Of a DNA stretch of 64,000 nucleotides, positions 24,759-34,786 are shown in pieces. How positions within the stretch are numbered: position 1 is the stretch's first letter; every line of letters starts with the position of its first letter. This DNA comes from Pontibacter silvestris (lineage in GTDB: Bacteria > Bacteroidota > Bacteroidia > Cytophagales > Hymenobacteraceae): positions 62,001 to 126,000 of the forward strand of contig NZ_JAJJWI010000003.1 of NCBI RefSeq assembly GCF_020907275.1, written 5' to 3'. The notes beneath the pieces are model-generated. The model saw only the letters and a list, made by a program, of their open reading frames with translations, did not search any database and was not told where the DNA came from. A program made the translations under genes and the position numbers.

Positions 24759-26183
24759 ATGAAGATGCTTTTGAATATTATACTGTACTTTATTCCTGTG
24801 CTGGCTTTTGCTCAGGTTCCTGAAGTTTCATGGGGGCCAGCTATAGATCGTGAGCCAAGAGAACTAAGGCATATAGCAATTGTAGGGACAGTGACCAATG
24901 GCTTTTATGCCGTTTATGAAGAAGAGGGACAAGTAACTTTAGAACGCTATAATGAGCAGAACCTCAGGATATGGGCTACGGCACTACGTCCTACAACACC
25001 TACAGGCCAGCCTTCTGAATTTGTGCAAATGCAACTCTTGCAAGGTAAATTATATATGTTGTCTAAGGTGCTGTATGATGGTATTACGATTCTGTTTGCT
25101 CAGGAAATAGATGCCAATGGAAACTACAGTGCAGATATACAGCCAATAGCTACCGGCAATGCAAGCAACTCTATCAGAATAGCCTCTACACCCAACGCTA
25201 CTCTAGTTATATTCTCTGGTGAAAAAGAGCAGGGTTTAACAGCTACTTTACTAAATGCTAAGTTGAAACAACAATGGTCAAAGGTTTTACCTATACAGGG
25301 GCTAGTACAAGAAACAGCCATGCAGGAAGACGGCACTTCTTTTATACTGGAAAAAACATCTGCTCCGGCAGCAGAGGCATTTCAGTTGCACCGGCTAAAC
25401 AGCAAGAACGGTAAGAGCGAAATATTCAACTTAAGTAATAAGAACCCAGACTACAGGCCGCTAAATGCCAAACTGGTTATAACACCCCGACAAAGCATAA
25501 CTGTTGCAGGATACATGGTTCCAGCGTCTAATAAGGTTACCACTCATCAACCAGAACCTGTGGGAACTTTTTTCTGTAGTTTTAACAAAGGTTCACTCAA
25601 AAAGCCTAGCAGTGCTTTCACCCCCTTTGACTCCTCTTTCACCTCCACTTTTAAACCCCATAAGCCAGATTCTGGTGAGACCCAGCGTCTGCGCAGCCTT
25701 ACACCAAAACAGCTTCTTGCTTTAAAAGATGGCGGCGCAATACTGATTGGAGAAGTAACCTCTAAAACGGTAAATAACACAGATATTATAATTATGCGAC
25801 TACGTAATAATGACTCTATAATCTACACTACCAATGTTGGTAAAAGACAAACTTCTCCGAATGATCTTTCTACCCCTGGCTCTTACTTTGCCACTGCACT
25901 CTCAGATACGCTTCAGCTAGTTTGCTCAGACACAGAGCGTACTTATACAGGCCAGCAAGACACTACTGTTACCGGAAACCCTACAGACATTCAGAAAATG
26001 CCTTTCCTTATAACCGTTTTCCCAGATGGGAAGCAACAGGTAAGTTCCCTCCCGCAGTCTCAGATAGACAAACGTAAGGAGTTCCACCTCCGCCCTGGCA
26101 CCTCATATAAGGTGTCACCCCGTGAATTTATAGTATTTGGCGTTGGAGAAGGGTACTATAAGTATGGTCGGCTACGGTTCTGA
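24759..26183 (+). CDS. Secreted protein of unknown function
   Basis: 474 residues with an apparent signal peptide (MKMLLNIILYFIPVLAFAQ). The mature part reads as many short beta strands, e.g. FYAVYEEEGQVTLERYN, KLYMLSKVLYDGITILFAQEID and TPRQSITVAGYMVP, which could form a beta-propeller; the family is not recognised. No catalytic motif, lipobox or C-terminal sorting signal is visible. Its neighbours are an M28 peptidase upstream (with a terminator between) and creatininase 96 bases downstream, which gives no clear hint of function. Confidence 0.75.
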   Translation: MKMLLNIILYFIPVLAFAQVPEVSWGPAIDREPRELRHIAIVGTVTNGFYAVYEEEGQVTLERYNEQNLRIWATALRPTTPTGQPSEFVQMQLLQGKLYMLSKVLYDGITILFAQEIDANGNYSADIQPIATGNASNSIRIASTPNATLVIFSGEKEQGLTATLLNAKLKQQWSKVLPIQGLVQETAMQEDGTSFILEKTSAPAAEAFQLHRLNSKNGKSEIFNLSNKNPDYRPLNAKLVITPRQSITVAGYMVPASNKVTTHQPEPVGTFFCSFNKGSLKKPSSAFTPFDSSFTSTFKPHKPDSGETQRLRSLTPKQLLALKDGGAILIGEVTSKTVNNTDIIIMRLRNNDSIIYTTNVGKRQTSPNDLSTPGSYFATALSDTLQLVCSDTERTYTGQQDTTVTGNPTDIQKMPFLITVFPDGKQQVSSLPQSQIDKRKEFHLRPGTSYKVSPREFIVFGVGEGYYKYGRLRF

Positions 26184-26279
26184 CATAGGGTTTTGCGTAC
26201 CAGAATATTCTGATGCTCTTTACTACTCAATTATTAATTTGTATTATCTTAAATTGATTAATTTATAAACATCACCGAT

Positions 26280-27053
26280 ATGCCAGCACCACGCCCCTAC
26301 ATACTTGCCGAAACTAATTGGAAAGTTGTAAAAGATACACCCTTTGAAGTAGCCATACTACCCTGGGGTGCCACAGAAGCGCATAATTACCACCTGCCTT
26401 ACAATACAGATGTTGCCCAATGCGATTATGTAGCTGCTGAATCTGCCAAAGTTGCCTGGGAAGCGGGAGCTAAAGTTGTCGTGTTGCCTACTATTCCGTT
26501 TGGCGTTAACACAGGTCAGCTAGATATTAAACTGGACATTAACATGAACCCAAGCACACAACTGGCTGTACTGCGCGATGTGGTGCAGTCTCTTTCGGGC
26601 CAGGGAATAAAAAAATTGGTAGTAATGAATGGGCATGGTGGCAACGATTTTAAACAGATGCTAAGGGAACTTCAGGCACAGCACCCCGATATGTTTCTGT
26701 GTACCATGAACTGGTTTAGGGCATTAGATTGGAACAAGTATTTTGATGAATCCGGCGACCATGCAGGAGAAATGGAAACCAGCGCCATGATGCATATAGC
26801 TCCTGACCTGGTACTGCCTCTGTCTCAAGCGGGAAACGGTCATTCGAATAAGTTTAAACTGAAAGGTCTTCAGGAAGGATGGGTGTGGGCGCAGCGAGAA
26901 TGGAGTAAAGCAACTAATGACACAGGGGTAGGAAACCCGGCAAAAGCATCTTCCGAGAAAGGTAAAGCTTATTTAACCGACATAGCCAAACAAATTGGAA
27001 GCTTTCTGGTAGACCTGGCCAACGCCGACATAAAAGATATGTATGAACGGTAA
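26280..27053 (+). CDS. Creatininase family protein
   Basis: 257 residues. Conserved metal-binding motifs of the creatininase superfamily are all present: GATEAHNYHLPYNTD near the start (Glu, His and Asp ligands), VLPTIPFGVN, VMNGHGGND in the middle and ESGDHAGEMETSAMM (Asp, His, Glu). The superfamily includes creatininase, the archaeal FAPy deformylase and mycofactocin MftE, so it is a metal-dependent amidohydrolase of uncertain substrate. No signal peptide, so cytosolic. No linked mycofactocin or purine genes are present. Confidence 0.9.
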   Translation: MPAPRPYILAETNWKVVKDTPFEVAILPWGATEAHNYHLPYNTDVAQCDYVAAESAKVAWEAGAKVVVLPTIPFGVNTGQLDIKLDINMNPSTQLAVLRDVVQSLSGQGIKKLVVMNGHGGNDFKQMLRELQAQHPDMFLCTMNWFRALDWNKYFDESGDHAGEMETSAMMHIAPDLVLPLSQAGNGHSNKFKLKGLQEGWVWAQREWSKATNDTGVGNPAKASSEKGKAYLTDIAKQIGSFLVDLANADIKDMYER

Positions 27054-27102
27054 GAGCAGATAAATCAGCTAACCTGGCTCTTCCTTCTTTAAAATAGAAC
27101 AC

Positions 27103-27135
27103 AAAAAAAGGTGCCCTTTCAGGACACCCTCTTTT
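27103..27135. terminator. Bidirectional terminator
   Basis: An 8-bp stem (GGTGTCCT with AGGGCACC on the minus strand, one G-T wobble) and a T7 tract on the minus strand. It lies between the convergent creatininase and EEP genes, and the T tract fits the minus-strand gene best. Confidence 0.7.
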
Positions 27136-27156
27136 ACTAAATCAACCTTAGTGTTT

Positions 27157-28008
27157 TTATTTTGAAGCATAGTTTAACTCCACCATTATCGGGAAATGGT
27201 CAGACGGAAATTTACCGTAATATGTATCGGTAAGGATTCCCCACTTATTAACTTTAAAATTGTCTGTAACGAAAACATGATCTATAATCTCGTTCCGGTC
27301 AGGCTGCTGTTTAAACCCGTTGAAGGAGCCGTTAGTAGCATAAGGATATTCAACTTGCCTGTAAGTATCTTTTAACTGCCCTGAGTTAGCAACAGTTTGA
27401 TACCATTCACTTGAGTGATCTCCATTAAGGTCTCCTGTAAATATAACAGGTTCCTTTCCTGCAATTTCCTGTATTTTACGCAGGATTAGCTTACTGCTTT
27501 CTTTCCGGGCCTGTACTCCCTGATGGTCATAGTGCGCATTAAAGAAATAGAACTTCTTTTTTGTATTTACATCCTGCAGATACACCCATGAGGCTATTCT
27601 ATTACAGCAGGTAGCATCCCAGCCTAAGGAGGGCTTATCAGGTGTTTCCGAAAGCCAAAAGTCACCTTTACCTAGCAGTTTAAATTTATCTTTCTTAAAA
27701 AAAATGGCGGAGTGTTCCCCTTTTTCTTTGCCGTCATCTCTACCTAAACCATAACGTTCATACTGCGGTAGTGCCTTGCTAACGTCGTCCAACTGGTTCT
27801 TTAATGCCTCCTGCGTACCAAAAACATCAAAGTCGTGGAAGCGCAGCAGGGCAGCAACAACAGGAGCTCTGTCCACCCAAAGGTTACCAGTATCTCTGGG
27901 GTTGTCAAAGCGCAGATTATAGGTACCGACTTTAAGCTGCTGCGCATAACCTAAAGTAGTGATGCTGCAAATAATTATAAGAGAAAAAAGAAAACGCTTA
28001 AGTTTCAT
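27157..28008 (-). CDS. Secreted endonuclease/exonuclease/phosphatase family enzyme
   Basis: 283 residues with a signal peptide ending in GYAQQ. The EEP fold is shown by GTYNLRFDNP, FGTQEALKNQL (metal-binding Glu), FFNAHYDHQGVQARKESSKLI (catalytic His region), VIFTGDLNGDHSS (Asp/Asn pair), IDHVFVTD and SDHFPIMVEL (terminal Asp-His). Members cut phosphodiester bonds of nucleic acids, inositol phosphates or sphingomyelin. It lies 100 bases after the SusD gene in the same direction, so its product is probably exported to work with this uptake locus on a phosphate-ester substrate. Substrate unknown. Confidence 0.92.
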   Translation of the reverse strand: MKLKRFLFSLIIICSITTLGYAQQLKVGTYNLRFDNPRDTGNLWVDRAPVVAALLRFHDFDVFGTQEALKNQLDDVSKALPQYERYGLGRDDGKEKGEHSAIFFKKDKFKLLGKGDFWLSETPDKPSLGWDATCCNRIASWVYLQDVNTKKKFYFFNAHYDHQGVQARKESSKLILRKIQEIAGKEPVIFTGDLNGDHSSEWYQTVANSGQLKDTYRQVEYPYATNGSFNGFKQQPDRNEIIDHVFVTDNFKVNKWGILTDTYYGKFPSDHFPIMVELNYASK

Positions 28009-28108
28009 TTACTTAGTTTGTTAGAAATATTGATGAAATGATTTCCATTTAATAATACTAAGAGAGCAGACGGTAATTGTTAGCTGCTCCCTTAGCATAT
28101 AATCATTT

Positions 28109-29881
28109 TTACCAGCCCGGGTTTTGTCCCAGGTTTGGATTCATTAATCTGTCTGTTTCAGGTATCGGGTACAGATAATGCTTATCCTCCCAATTCCTCG
28201 GAATATTGTTCAGCCAGGTTAACTCCCCATGCGTATCCTCTGACAATTGCTGTGGGTTAACACCGCCACTTATGGTTTCAGATACGTTTATGTACGTTAC
28301 TCCCAGTACCGGATTGGCAGGCATTGTTTTATAAAAACTAACATCCAGCACACCATCTTCATTTAAATCTAAAGGCTGGTTTAGGGCTGGTACATAAAAG
28401 CCGTTCCACTCCATCTCCATCAACTCTCCCCGCTTCCAACGTACAATATCATCAAACCTGAAACCTTCTAAAGCCAGTTCAATGCCTCTTTCTCTGCGTA
28501 CCTCCAGCAACACCGGGTCATTTATTGCAGGAAAATAGTTTGTTTTAAGGTACTGGTCAACCACTGTGGGTTTAGCAGTTAAACCTCCTGTTATACCGGC
28601 TCTGCGGCGTAAGGCTCCTACAGTTTTTGCCCAGTCTTCATCTGTTAATGTACCTAATTCGGCTTTAGCTTCTGCATAATTTAACAGCACCTCTGCATAA
28701 CGTATCATAGAAATAGAGTTAATGTTTCTACTGCCTCCATCGTAGTACATATCATCCAAGGTCCACTTTATAGGCTGATAGCCTGTGTAGGTGTAAGAAA
28801 ACACAGGAGGAGCCGCTTCTTCAACACCACCATTTATTCTTGTGTAATCACCAGTACGGATTGTCTGCTTAAGTCGTAGATCTCTGCCTTTTACTTCATC
28901 AGGAAAGATAGTGGTTTCATAGCCGGGGTTGCTTGTAAAAGGAGTCCCATCTATATTGAGATAGGTATTAACAAACGTTCTGATAAGGCTTACTCTTGCT
29001 CCATAAGTAGCACTCGTCCACCACCAGTTTGCATCGTTGAACACATTTACATCAGGGTCAACTACGGCAGCAAGCATCACTTCTGAAGCAACTGGTGCCG
29101 GGCTGATAAACAACTGCCTGTAAGCCATATCTTCACCTCCTGCGGTGTTCAGGCTAAACCTCCCGCTACTCATTACCACTTCAGCTGCAGCTACAGCTTC
29201 GTTTAACCATTGGCTGGCAGTGCTCTCCAGATTATATTCTGTATGATATTTCCTGAATGTACCTTCGTACAAACATACTCTGGACTTGAAGGCATAGGCA
29301 ACATCCCTGGTAATAAGGCTGCGGGTTTCGTCGTTAGTTGTTGTAATGTTTTCGCAGGCAAAGTTAATGTCAGCTAAAACAGAGTCCATAACCTGTGTTC
29401 TAGGGTCCCGTCCATTAAACAAATCAGGATCATTTACATCCATTGGCTTACTGATCCAGGGAACATCACCAAACCTCTTCACTTTATTAAAGTAGAACCA
29501 GGCCCGGAAGAATCTAGCCAAGCCAATGTAATGGTTTCGTACAGCTGAAGATATGCCTGGGTCGTTGTTATTCGCTATAAAATAATTAATGTTACGTAGG
29601 CCTGTCCAATCCCACCCAGAACTCTGCCTGGGCCCGTAAGCACCTTCTCTTAAGAAGTCAGGCACTTGTGTTCTTGCTGCGTAATCAGCCATCTGATCAC
29701 CTCTGTGAATGTCGTTAGCAGTCGGCAGCACATCGTAAAGGGAATTAGCATAGAGTTCCAAGCCTCTTTCACTGCTAAAGACAGCACCCTTGGTGGCAGT
29801 AGCTTCAGGGGCTTGGTCCAGGTCGTCGCAGCTAGCAAAGAACACGCTAAGGACCAAAAGCCTCCATAATTGTTTCTTCAT
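28109..29881 (-). CDS. SusD/RagB family outer-membrane lipoprotein
   Basis: 590 residues from the ATG at 29881 (a further ATG at 29893 is also in frame). A lipoprotein signal ends at VFFASC. The mature part has the SusD alpha-helical TPR-like core, with SSERGLELYANSLYDVLP near the start and LEVRRERGIELALEGFRFDDIVRWKRGE, the best conserved SusD motif, in the C-terminal third. It caps the barrel encoded directly upstream (SusC) and binds the nutrient at the cell surface. The pair forms the import complex of this locus. A gap of about 130 bases separates the two genes. Confidence 0.95.
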   Translation of the reverse strand: MKKQLWRLLVLSVFFASCDDLDQAPEATATKGAVFSSERGLELYANSLYDVLPTANDIHRGDQMADYAARTQVPDFLREGAYGPRQSSGWDWTGLRNINYFIANNNDPGISSAVRNHYIGLARFFRAWFYFNKVKRFGDVPWISKPMDVNDPDLFNGRDPRTQVMDSVLADINFACENITTTNDETRSLITRDVAYAFKSRVCLYEGTFRKYHTEYNLESTASQWLNEAVAAAEVVMSSGRFSLNTAGGEDMAYRQLFISPAPVASEVMLAAVVDPDVNVFNDANWWWTSATYGARVSLIRTFVNTYLNIDGTPFTSNPGYETTIFPDEVKGRDLRLKQTIRTGDYTRINGGVEEAAPPVFSYTYTGYQPIKWTLDDMYYDGGSRNINSISMIRYAEVLLNYAEAKAELGTLTDEDWAKTVGALRRRAGITGGLTAKPTVVDQYLKTNYFPAINDPVLLEVRRERGIELALEGFRFDDIVRWKRGELMEMEWNGFYVPALNQPLDLNEDGVLDVSFYKTMPANPVLGVTYINVSETISGGVNPQQLSEDTHGELTWLNNIPRNWEDKHYLYPIPETDRLMNPNLGQNPGW

Positions 29882-30019
29882 GATAAGTTTCATTTTATAA
29901 CTTCTGTTCTGCTATTCTTGTTGATAAACTACCCAAGTACTAAAGCTACACAGCCTTTTTTGCCTGCATATCTACTGAACTCAGGTTACTTTTATAATTC
30001 TTTAGTTTCTCCTGATATA

Positions 30020-33000
30020 TTAGAATGTTAGAGACAAACCCATGCTCAAACTTTTCAGGATAGGATAATTGTAGCCGTTACCACTGGTTCCATCGGTCAG
30101 CACCCTATCTGACCCGTTAATAGACTCAACATCAATGTCTTTTGTGTATTTGTAAAGAGGAGACCATGTCCAGAGATTTTCACCTGATAAAAAGACTCTG
30201 GCATTACTTATACCTACCCTGCTGATGAGCGACTGCGGCAACATGTACCCAATCTGAATGTTTTTCATGCGGATGTAAGCTGTGTTTTGCAAGTACTTTG
30301 TCTGAGCCTGTGCAAGTTCTCCTGAGCTATTCTGCGCTACATAGCCCCTGTATCTAGGAAGGTAAGTGTCTGGGTTATCTTCTGACCATATGTTACCAAG
30401 CTGCCACTCAGGTATCTTGTTATAAGGTCTGTTATACTGCCCCCAGAAAAGGCTGGCCTCCCGCCCCGGGTACCAGTCTTGCTTTCCTACTCCCTGAAAG
30501 AAGGTAGAGAAGAAGAAGTTGTTCCAGTCTGCACCTAAATTAATGCCATAAGTATACCTCGGTGTAGCATTGCCTATTATCTTTCTATCACCAGGGCTTG
30601 CAACTGTATTATCGCCATTATTGATAACGTTGTCACCATTGATATCTGCAAACTTGATGTCGCCTGGCAACCATTGGCCACTGGTTGAAGCTCTTAACAA
30701 AGCCTGCGAAGGAGAGTTTTCTATCTCATCCTGCGAAGTAAAGAAGCCATCTGTTACATAGCCCCAGATTTCTCCTATTTTCTGCCCTTCATAGTAGTCG
30801 GACAGCTTTTTGTCGGGGTTATTGTATTTTGTAATTTCAGCCTGATAATCAGCTAAAACAACCCGTATATTGTAGTTTAAAGGCTTTGAAGCAACTGTAA
30901 ACATATCCTGCCAGCTAACAGACAGCTCCCATCCTTTTGTTTTTAAATCGGCATAGTTTCCTTTTGGAACTGCTGTACCGAAAACAGCAGGAAGCGTCAT
31001 ACCAACGGTGAACATATCAGTCGTTTTCCGGATATAGGCATCTCCGTTTATCATTAACCGATTAGATAACATACCAAGGTCTAGACCGATGTTTTGAGTA
31101 GTGGAAGTTTCCCAGGTTAGCCCATCCGGTATAACACCAGGCTGGCTTGTTTGCTGAGGCCGAACGCCATTTAATACTCTGCCTGATTGTGTTATCTCAA
31201 ATTGCTCCTGGAATGCATAAGATTTTATATTTCCATTTCCTAAGGAACCGTAAGAGCCTCTGATTTTTAGCTCTGAAATAAGGTTAGGTGATATTTTCCA
31301 GAAAGACTCGTTTGATATTCTCCAACCGGCAGAAAAAGAAGGGAAGAAAGCATAACGTTCATTTTCAGGAAATTTAGAAGACCCATCATAACGGCCATTT
31401 GCCTCTAACAAATATTTATCTTTGTAAGAGTAGTTTAAGCGGTAAAACCCGCCCAAAATATTCCACTTCTCCCAATCTCCTCCTGTTGTGATAGACTGCC
31501 CTAAAGCAAGGTTAAGGTTTTCTGCATCTTCAAAGATCAAACCGTTTCGCTGTGTGGTAAGCTCCTCAAAAGTTGACTGCTCATAATTATAACCAGCCAT
31601 TGCCTTAAAGTAATGCACATCATTGAAAGTAGTTTCATATTCTCCGTAGATGTTTGTAGCCAGGTACTGTATTTCTCCATATACATTTTGAATATCGTTT
31701 GTATTAGTTCCTACATATTCTATTACACCTGGTATTCTGCTATAAGGAACAGGCACACGCCGCCGTGTTGAATTATCATCTGTATCACGGTAAGTAAAAT
31801 CACCTCTAACTCTGAGTTTGTTATCAAAGAATTTTGCTGTAAAACCAGTGGTGTTCCTGATTTCCCGCTCATTCATATCAATGCCATTTTTCCCGTACCA
31901 CAAGTCTCCCACGGTATAGGCTGCTGAATAGGTTAACGTGCCGTCAGGGTTAAACATAGGTGCCATAGTATGACCTTCATCAGCAATGTTTCTCCAGATA
32001 CCACCACCCTCTCCCACGTTTAATGGGTTATGGTATTTCATATTAGAATAGTTTATGTTGTTATCAATACGCAACCACGGAAACAGCTCAATAGCACCTT
32101 TGGCCCTGAAATTGTACATTTTATAATCATCTGAGTTGTAGCGGAACAAACCCTCCTGGCCAAAGTACCTTCCGGTAACATAGAAGCTTGCCTTGCCACT
32201 GCTACCGGAAACAGAAATGTTGTGTTCGGTGGAGCTGTTATGATCTTTATACAGTTCTTTAAACCAGTCTGTATTGTCGTAATAAACGTATTCTCCGTTA
32301 GCTCCAACATCTACTTTAGGCAAGCTTGGGTCGTTTGCCCTGCGCTCCAGTTCGGCTAAGTACTCCGGAGAGAACTTTACTGTTTTATTAACATTTTGTG
32401 GAGTCTGAGAATAATCGTTCCAGGCAGACCATCCTTCGTTAAACATTCTGGCAAATGTGTAGCCATCTGTTACTAAATCCGGAACAGTAGTAGGGCTTTT
32501 AACAGAGTAGTTACCTGAATAAGTAACACTTGTTTTTTCTTTAGCAGGGTTTTTAGTCGTAATCAACACTACGCCAAAAGCACCTCTTGCTCCATAAATG
32601 GCTGCTGAAGCTGCATCTTTTAACACTGTTATGGTAGCAATATCGTTCGGGTTTAGCAAACTTGGGTCGCCCTGTACTCCATCTATCAACACTAAAGCGC
32701 TACCACCCTGACCTATAGAAGTTGTACCTCTTACATTGAATGTTGGCGACTGGATAGGTTTACCATCTGTTGGTATAAGATTTAGGTTAGGAATAGCGCC
32801 TTGTAATCCTTGCGACAAATTGGGCAAAGGCCTGTTCTCCAGCACTTCTGATGTCACCTGTTCTACCGCACCTGTCAGATTTGCTTTTTTCTGTGTGCCG
32901 TAGCCAACCACTACAACTTCTGAAAGAGCTTTAGTGTCTGTTTGTAAGGTAACATTAAGTGTATTCCCAGTCACTACCTGTTCTTTAGTCTGATAGCCAA

Positions 33001-33556
33001 GCATAGTGAAAACCAGCACATCGTTAGGGCTGGCTACAATGCTAAAATTACCTTCAGAGTCTGTTGCAGTACCTTGACTTGTTCCTTTTACAGTAATATA
33101 CACTCCGGGAAGAGGTCCCTGGTCATCGCGAACAGTTCCATTGATAACGTTCTGCTGTTGGTTACCCGCCTGACCTGTTTTCGCTGGATTAACCTTATTC
33201 AGGTAAACATTCTTTTCTACCTGACGGTATTCTACATTTGTGTTTTCAAATAAAGCATCCAGAACCTCTTTTACCGACTTCCGTTCCACTACAAGGTTTA
33301 CCACTCTGTCACCTTCTATATGATTTCGGTTATACATAAAGTTAAACCCAGATGTGCGCTGCAACTCCTGTAGCACCTTTATTAATGGCACATGCTGTAG
33401 ATTAAGAGTTACCTGCACTTCACTTATACTTTGCTGCACATAACTTGGTGCAGCAAATAGAGATTGTGAAAAAATAAAAATCATAACAACTGCATACATT
33501 AGCAGTCTCCATGATTTTCTAATATAATGTGGCACACTAATTGGTACAAAATTCAT
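30020..33556 (-). CDS. SusC/RagA TonB-dependent transporter with STN domain
   Basis: 1178 residues. After a signal peptide it has an STN domain (about 45-115, VPLIKVLQELQRTSGFNFMYN...), then a carboxypeptidase-regulatory-like domain (VINGTVRDDQGPLPGVYITVKGTSQG), the TonB box-like DEVVVVGYGTQ equivalent (SEVVVVGYGTQKKANLTGAV), the plug (VLIDGVQGDPSLLN, TVLKDAASAAIYGARGAFGVVLITT) and a 22-strand barrel ending in Phe. The STN domain is the piece that talks to an anti-sigma factor, matching the FecR and ECF sigma genes just upstream. It is expected to import an unknown nutrient and to switch on its own expression. Confidence 0.97.
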   Translation of the reverse strand: MNFVPISVPHYIRKSWRLLMYAVVMIFIFSQSLFAAPSYVQQSISEVQVTLNLQHVPLIKVLQELQRTSGFNFMYNRNHIEGDRVVNLVVERKSVKEVLDALFENTNVEYRQVEKNVYLNKVNPAKTGQAGNQQQNVINGTVRDDQGPLPGVYITVKGTSQGTATDSEGNFSIVASPNDVLVFTMLGYQTKEQVVTGNTLNVTLQTDTKALSEVVVVGYGTQKKANLTGAVEQVTSEVLENRPLPNLSQGLQGAIPNLNLIPTDGKPIQSPTFNVRGTTSIGQGGSALVLIDGVQGDPSLLNPNDIATITVLKDAASAAIYGARGAFGVVLITTKNPAKEKTSVTYSGNYSVKSPTTVPDLVTDGYTFARMFNEGWSAWNDYSQTPQNVNKTVKFSPEYLAELERRANDPSLPKVDVGANGEYVYYDNTDWFKELYKDHNSSTEHNISVSGSSGKASFYVTGRYFGQEGLFRYNSDDYKMYNFRAKGAIELFPWLRIDNNINYSNMKYHNPLNVGEGGGIWRNIADEGHTMAPMFNPDGTLTYSAAYTVGDLWYGKNGIDMNEREIRNTTGFTAKFFDNKLRVRGDFTYRDTDDNSTRRRVPVPYSRIPGVIEYVGTNTNDIQNVYGEIQYLATNIYGEYETTFNDVHYFKAMAGYNYEQSTFEELTTQRNGLIFEDAENLNLALGQSITTGGDWEKWNILGGFYRLNYSYKDKYLLEANGRYDGSSKFPENERYAFFPSFSAGWRISNESFWKISPNLISELKIRGSYGSLGNGNIKSYAFQEQFEITQSGRVLNGVRPQQTSQPGVIPDGLTWETSTTQNIGLDLGMLSNRLMINGDAYIRKTTDMFTVGMTLPAVFGTAVPKGNYADLKTKGWELSVSWQDMFTVASKPLNYNIRVVLADYQAEITKYNNPDKKLSDYYEGQKIGEIWGYVTDGFFTSQDEIENSPSQALLRASTSGQWLPGDIKFADINGDNVINNGDNTVASPGDRKIIGNATPRYTYGINLGADWNNFFFSTFFQGVGKQDWYPGREASLFWGQYNRPYNKIPEWQLGNIWSEDNPDTYLPRYRGYVAQNSSGELAQAQTKYLQNTAYIRMKNIQIGYMLPQSLISRVGISNARVFLSGENLWTWSPLYKYTKDIDVESINGSDRVLTDGTSGNGYNYPILKSLSMGLSLTF

Positions 33557-33606
33557 ACATTTAATTGTTTTTAATAAGTTGTCACCTTGTTAAAGACTTC
33601 TAATCA

Positions 33607-33641
33607 GGCCGGGATTGTTGGTAGCTTTCCCGGTCTTTTTT
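33607..33641 (+). terminator. Plus-strand terminator opposite the susC leader
   Basis: GGCCGGGA (33607-33614) pairs with TCCCGGTC (33628-33635) and is followed by T6. The G-T wobble in the stem pairs only on the plus strand and the T tract is there too, so it ends plus-strand RNA, although both neighbouring genes run on the minus strand. Confidence 0.65.
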
Positions 33642-33713
33642 GTGCTTGTGTTAAACTTTCTGTTACATAGGCTATAGTTATGTTTAGTTAGTGTGTGGCT
33701 TGGGTAATTTTTT

Positions 33714-34727
33714 TTAGCAGTTACTCATTGTAATCCATACTTTCCCGTCTTTAATCTCATAGCTAAAGCTGTTTATCTGCTGCAGCGACTCCAGCGTATG
33801 CGCTAGTTGCATTTTATTAAACCTGGCGGTAAAGAGGCATTCATCATTCTGTTCACCGATTAGTTCTACCGGCATACCATACCAGTTTTCGATCTGTGTT
33901 TTTACATCATGGTAGGTAGCATCCTGCAGTACGAGCACTCCATCTTTCCAGGCAATATTAGCAGAGGCATCTACCTTTTGCTTCAGGAAAGTTTTACTGG
34001 GCCTGTCGAAGATTAACTCCTCACCAGGCACAAGTTTATCTAATGTTATGAGACTGTTATTTTCATATTCTCCTACTGCTACCTTACCTGTGTTTACTGT
34101 TACAGCAATGTAGCCTTCCTGCTGATAAGCTTTAATGTTAAAGGAAGTACCCAATACCCGTGTTTCAATTTCATGGCTGTGTACCACGAAAGGTTTCTGT
34201 GGATTTTTCTTTACCTCAAAAAAAGACTGCCCATATACCAGGTTCAGCTCACGCACCTTTGCAGCAAAAGATTTTGGCGCCCGAAGCATACTGTTGGCAT
34301 GCAGATACACAATAGAGCTATCTGGTAAAGTAATCTTCTTAAACTGAGCAGGCCCTGTTTGGTAAGTTACCCACTCAGGCTCCTCTGTTTGCATCCATTT
34401 ATACTGATACACTAGCAAGCTGAGCGTAGCTACCAAGGCAACAGCAGCAGCTATGCGCCACACTGCCTGGTATAGCGGCCTTACTTTCACTTCCTGATCA
34501 GGAGCAACTAAGGGGCTGTGGTTATAGCTTCTTATTTCCTCCTGTATCCGGTTATATATCTCCAGTTTTAGCTGTTCTTTTTTATCTGGGTTTTCTAAAA
34601 TATCAGAAGCAACGTTATCATCAATGGTATTGTACCATTGTTTTGCTTTTCGATGTGCTTCCAGTTGTTTTGTGCAACCGGTGCACTTAGTGCGTTGGCT
34701 TAACCGGTGGTTATACTTCTTTCCCAT
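33714..34727 (-). CDS. FecR family anti-sigma factor
   Basis: 337 residues. A cytosolic N-terminal helix region (about 1-85) precedes one membrane span (AVWRIAAAVALVATLSLLVYQY, about 85-105), then the periplasmic FecR domain with PAQFKKITLPDSSIVYLHANSML and RELNLVYGQSFFEVKKNPQKPFVVHSHEIETRVLGTSFNIKAY, and a C-terminal FecR_C/STN-binding part with DATYHDVKTQIENWYGMPVEL. It should hold the ECF sigma inactive until the STN domain of the adjacent SusC signals that substrate is bound. It lies 59 bases after the sigma gene; the same operon is likely. Confidence 0.94.
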   Translation of the reverse strand: MGKKYNHRLSQRTKCTGCTKQLEAHRKAKQWYNTIDDNVASDILENPDKKEQLKLEIYNRIQEEIRSYNHSPLVAPDQEVKVRPLYQAVWRIAAAVALVATLSLLVYQYKWMQTEEPEWVTYQTGPAQFKKITLPDSSIVYLHANSMLRAPKSFAAKVRELNLVYGQSFFEVKKNPQKPFVVHSHEIETRVLGTSFNIKAYQQEGYIAVTVNTGKVAVGEYENNSLITLDKLVPGEELIFDRPSKTFLKQKVDASANIAWKDGVLVLQDATYHDVKTQIENWYGMPVELIGEQNDECLFTARFNKMQLAHTLESLQQINSFSYEIKDGKVWITMSNC

Positions 34728-34786
34728 TCTACTATTATCATCTGAGCAAACGGGAAAAAGTACTTCTCTAAATTGTTAACTATATA

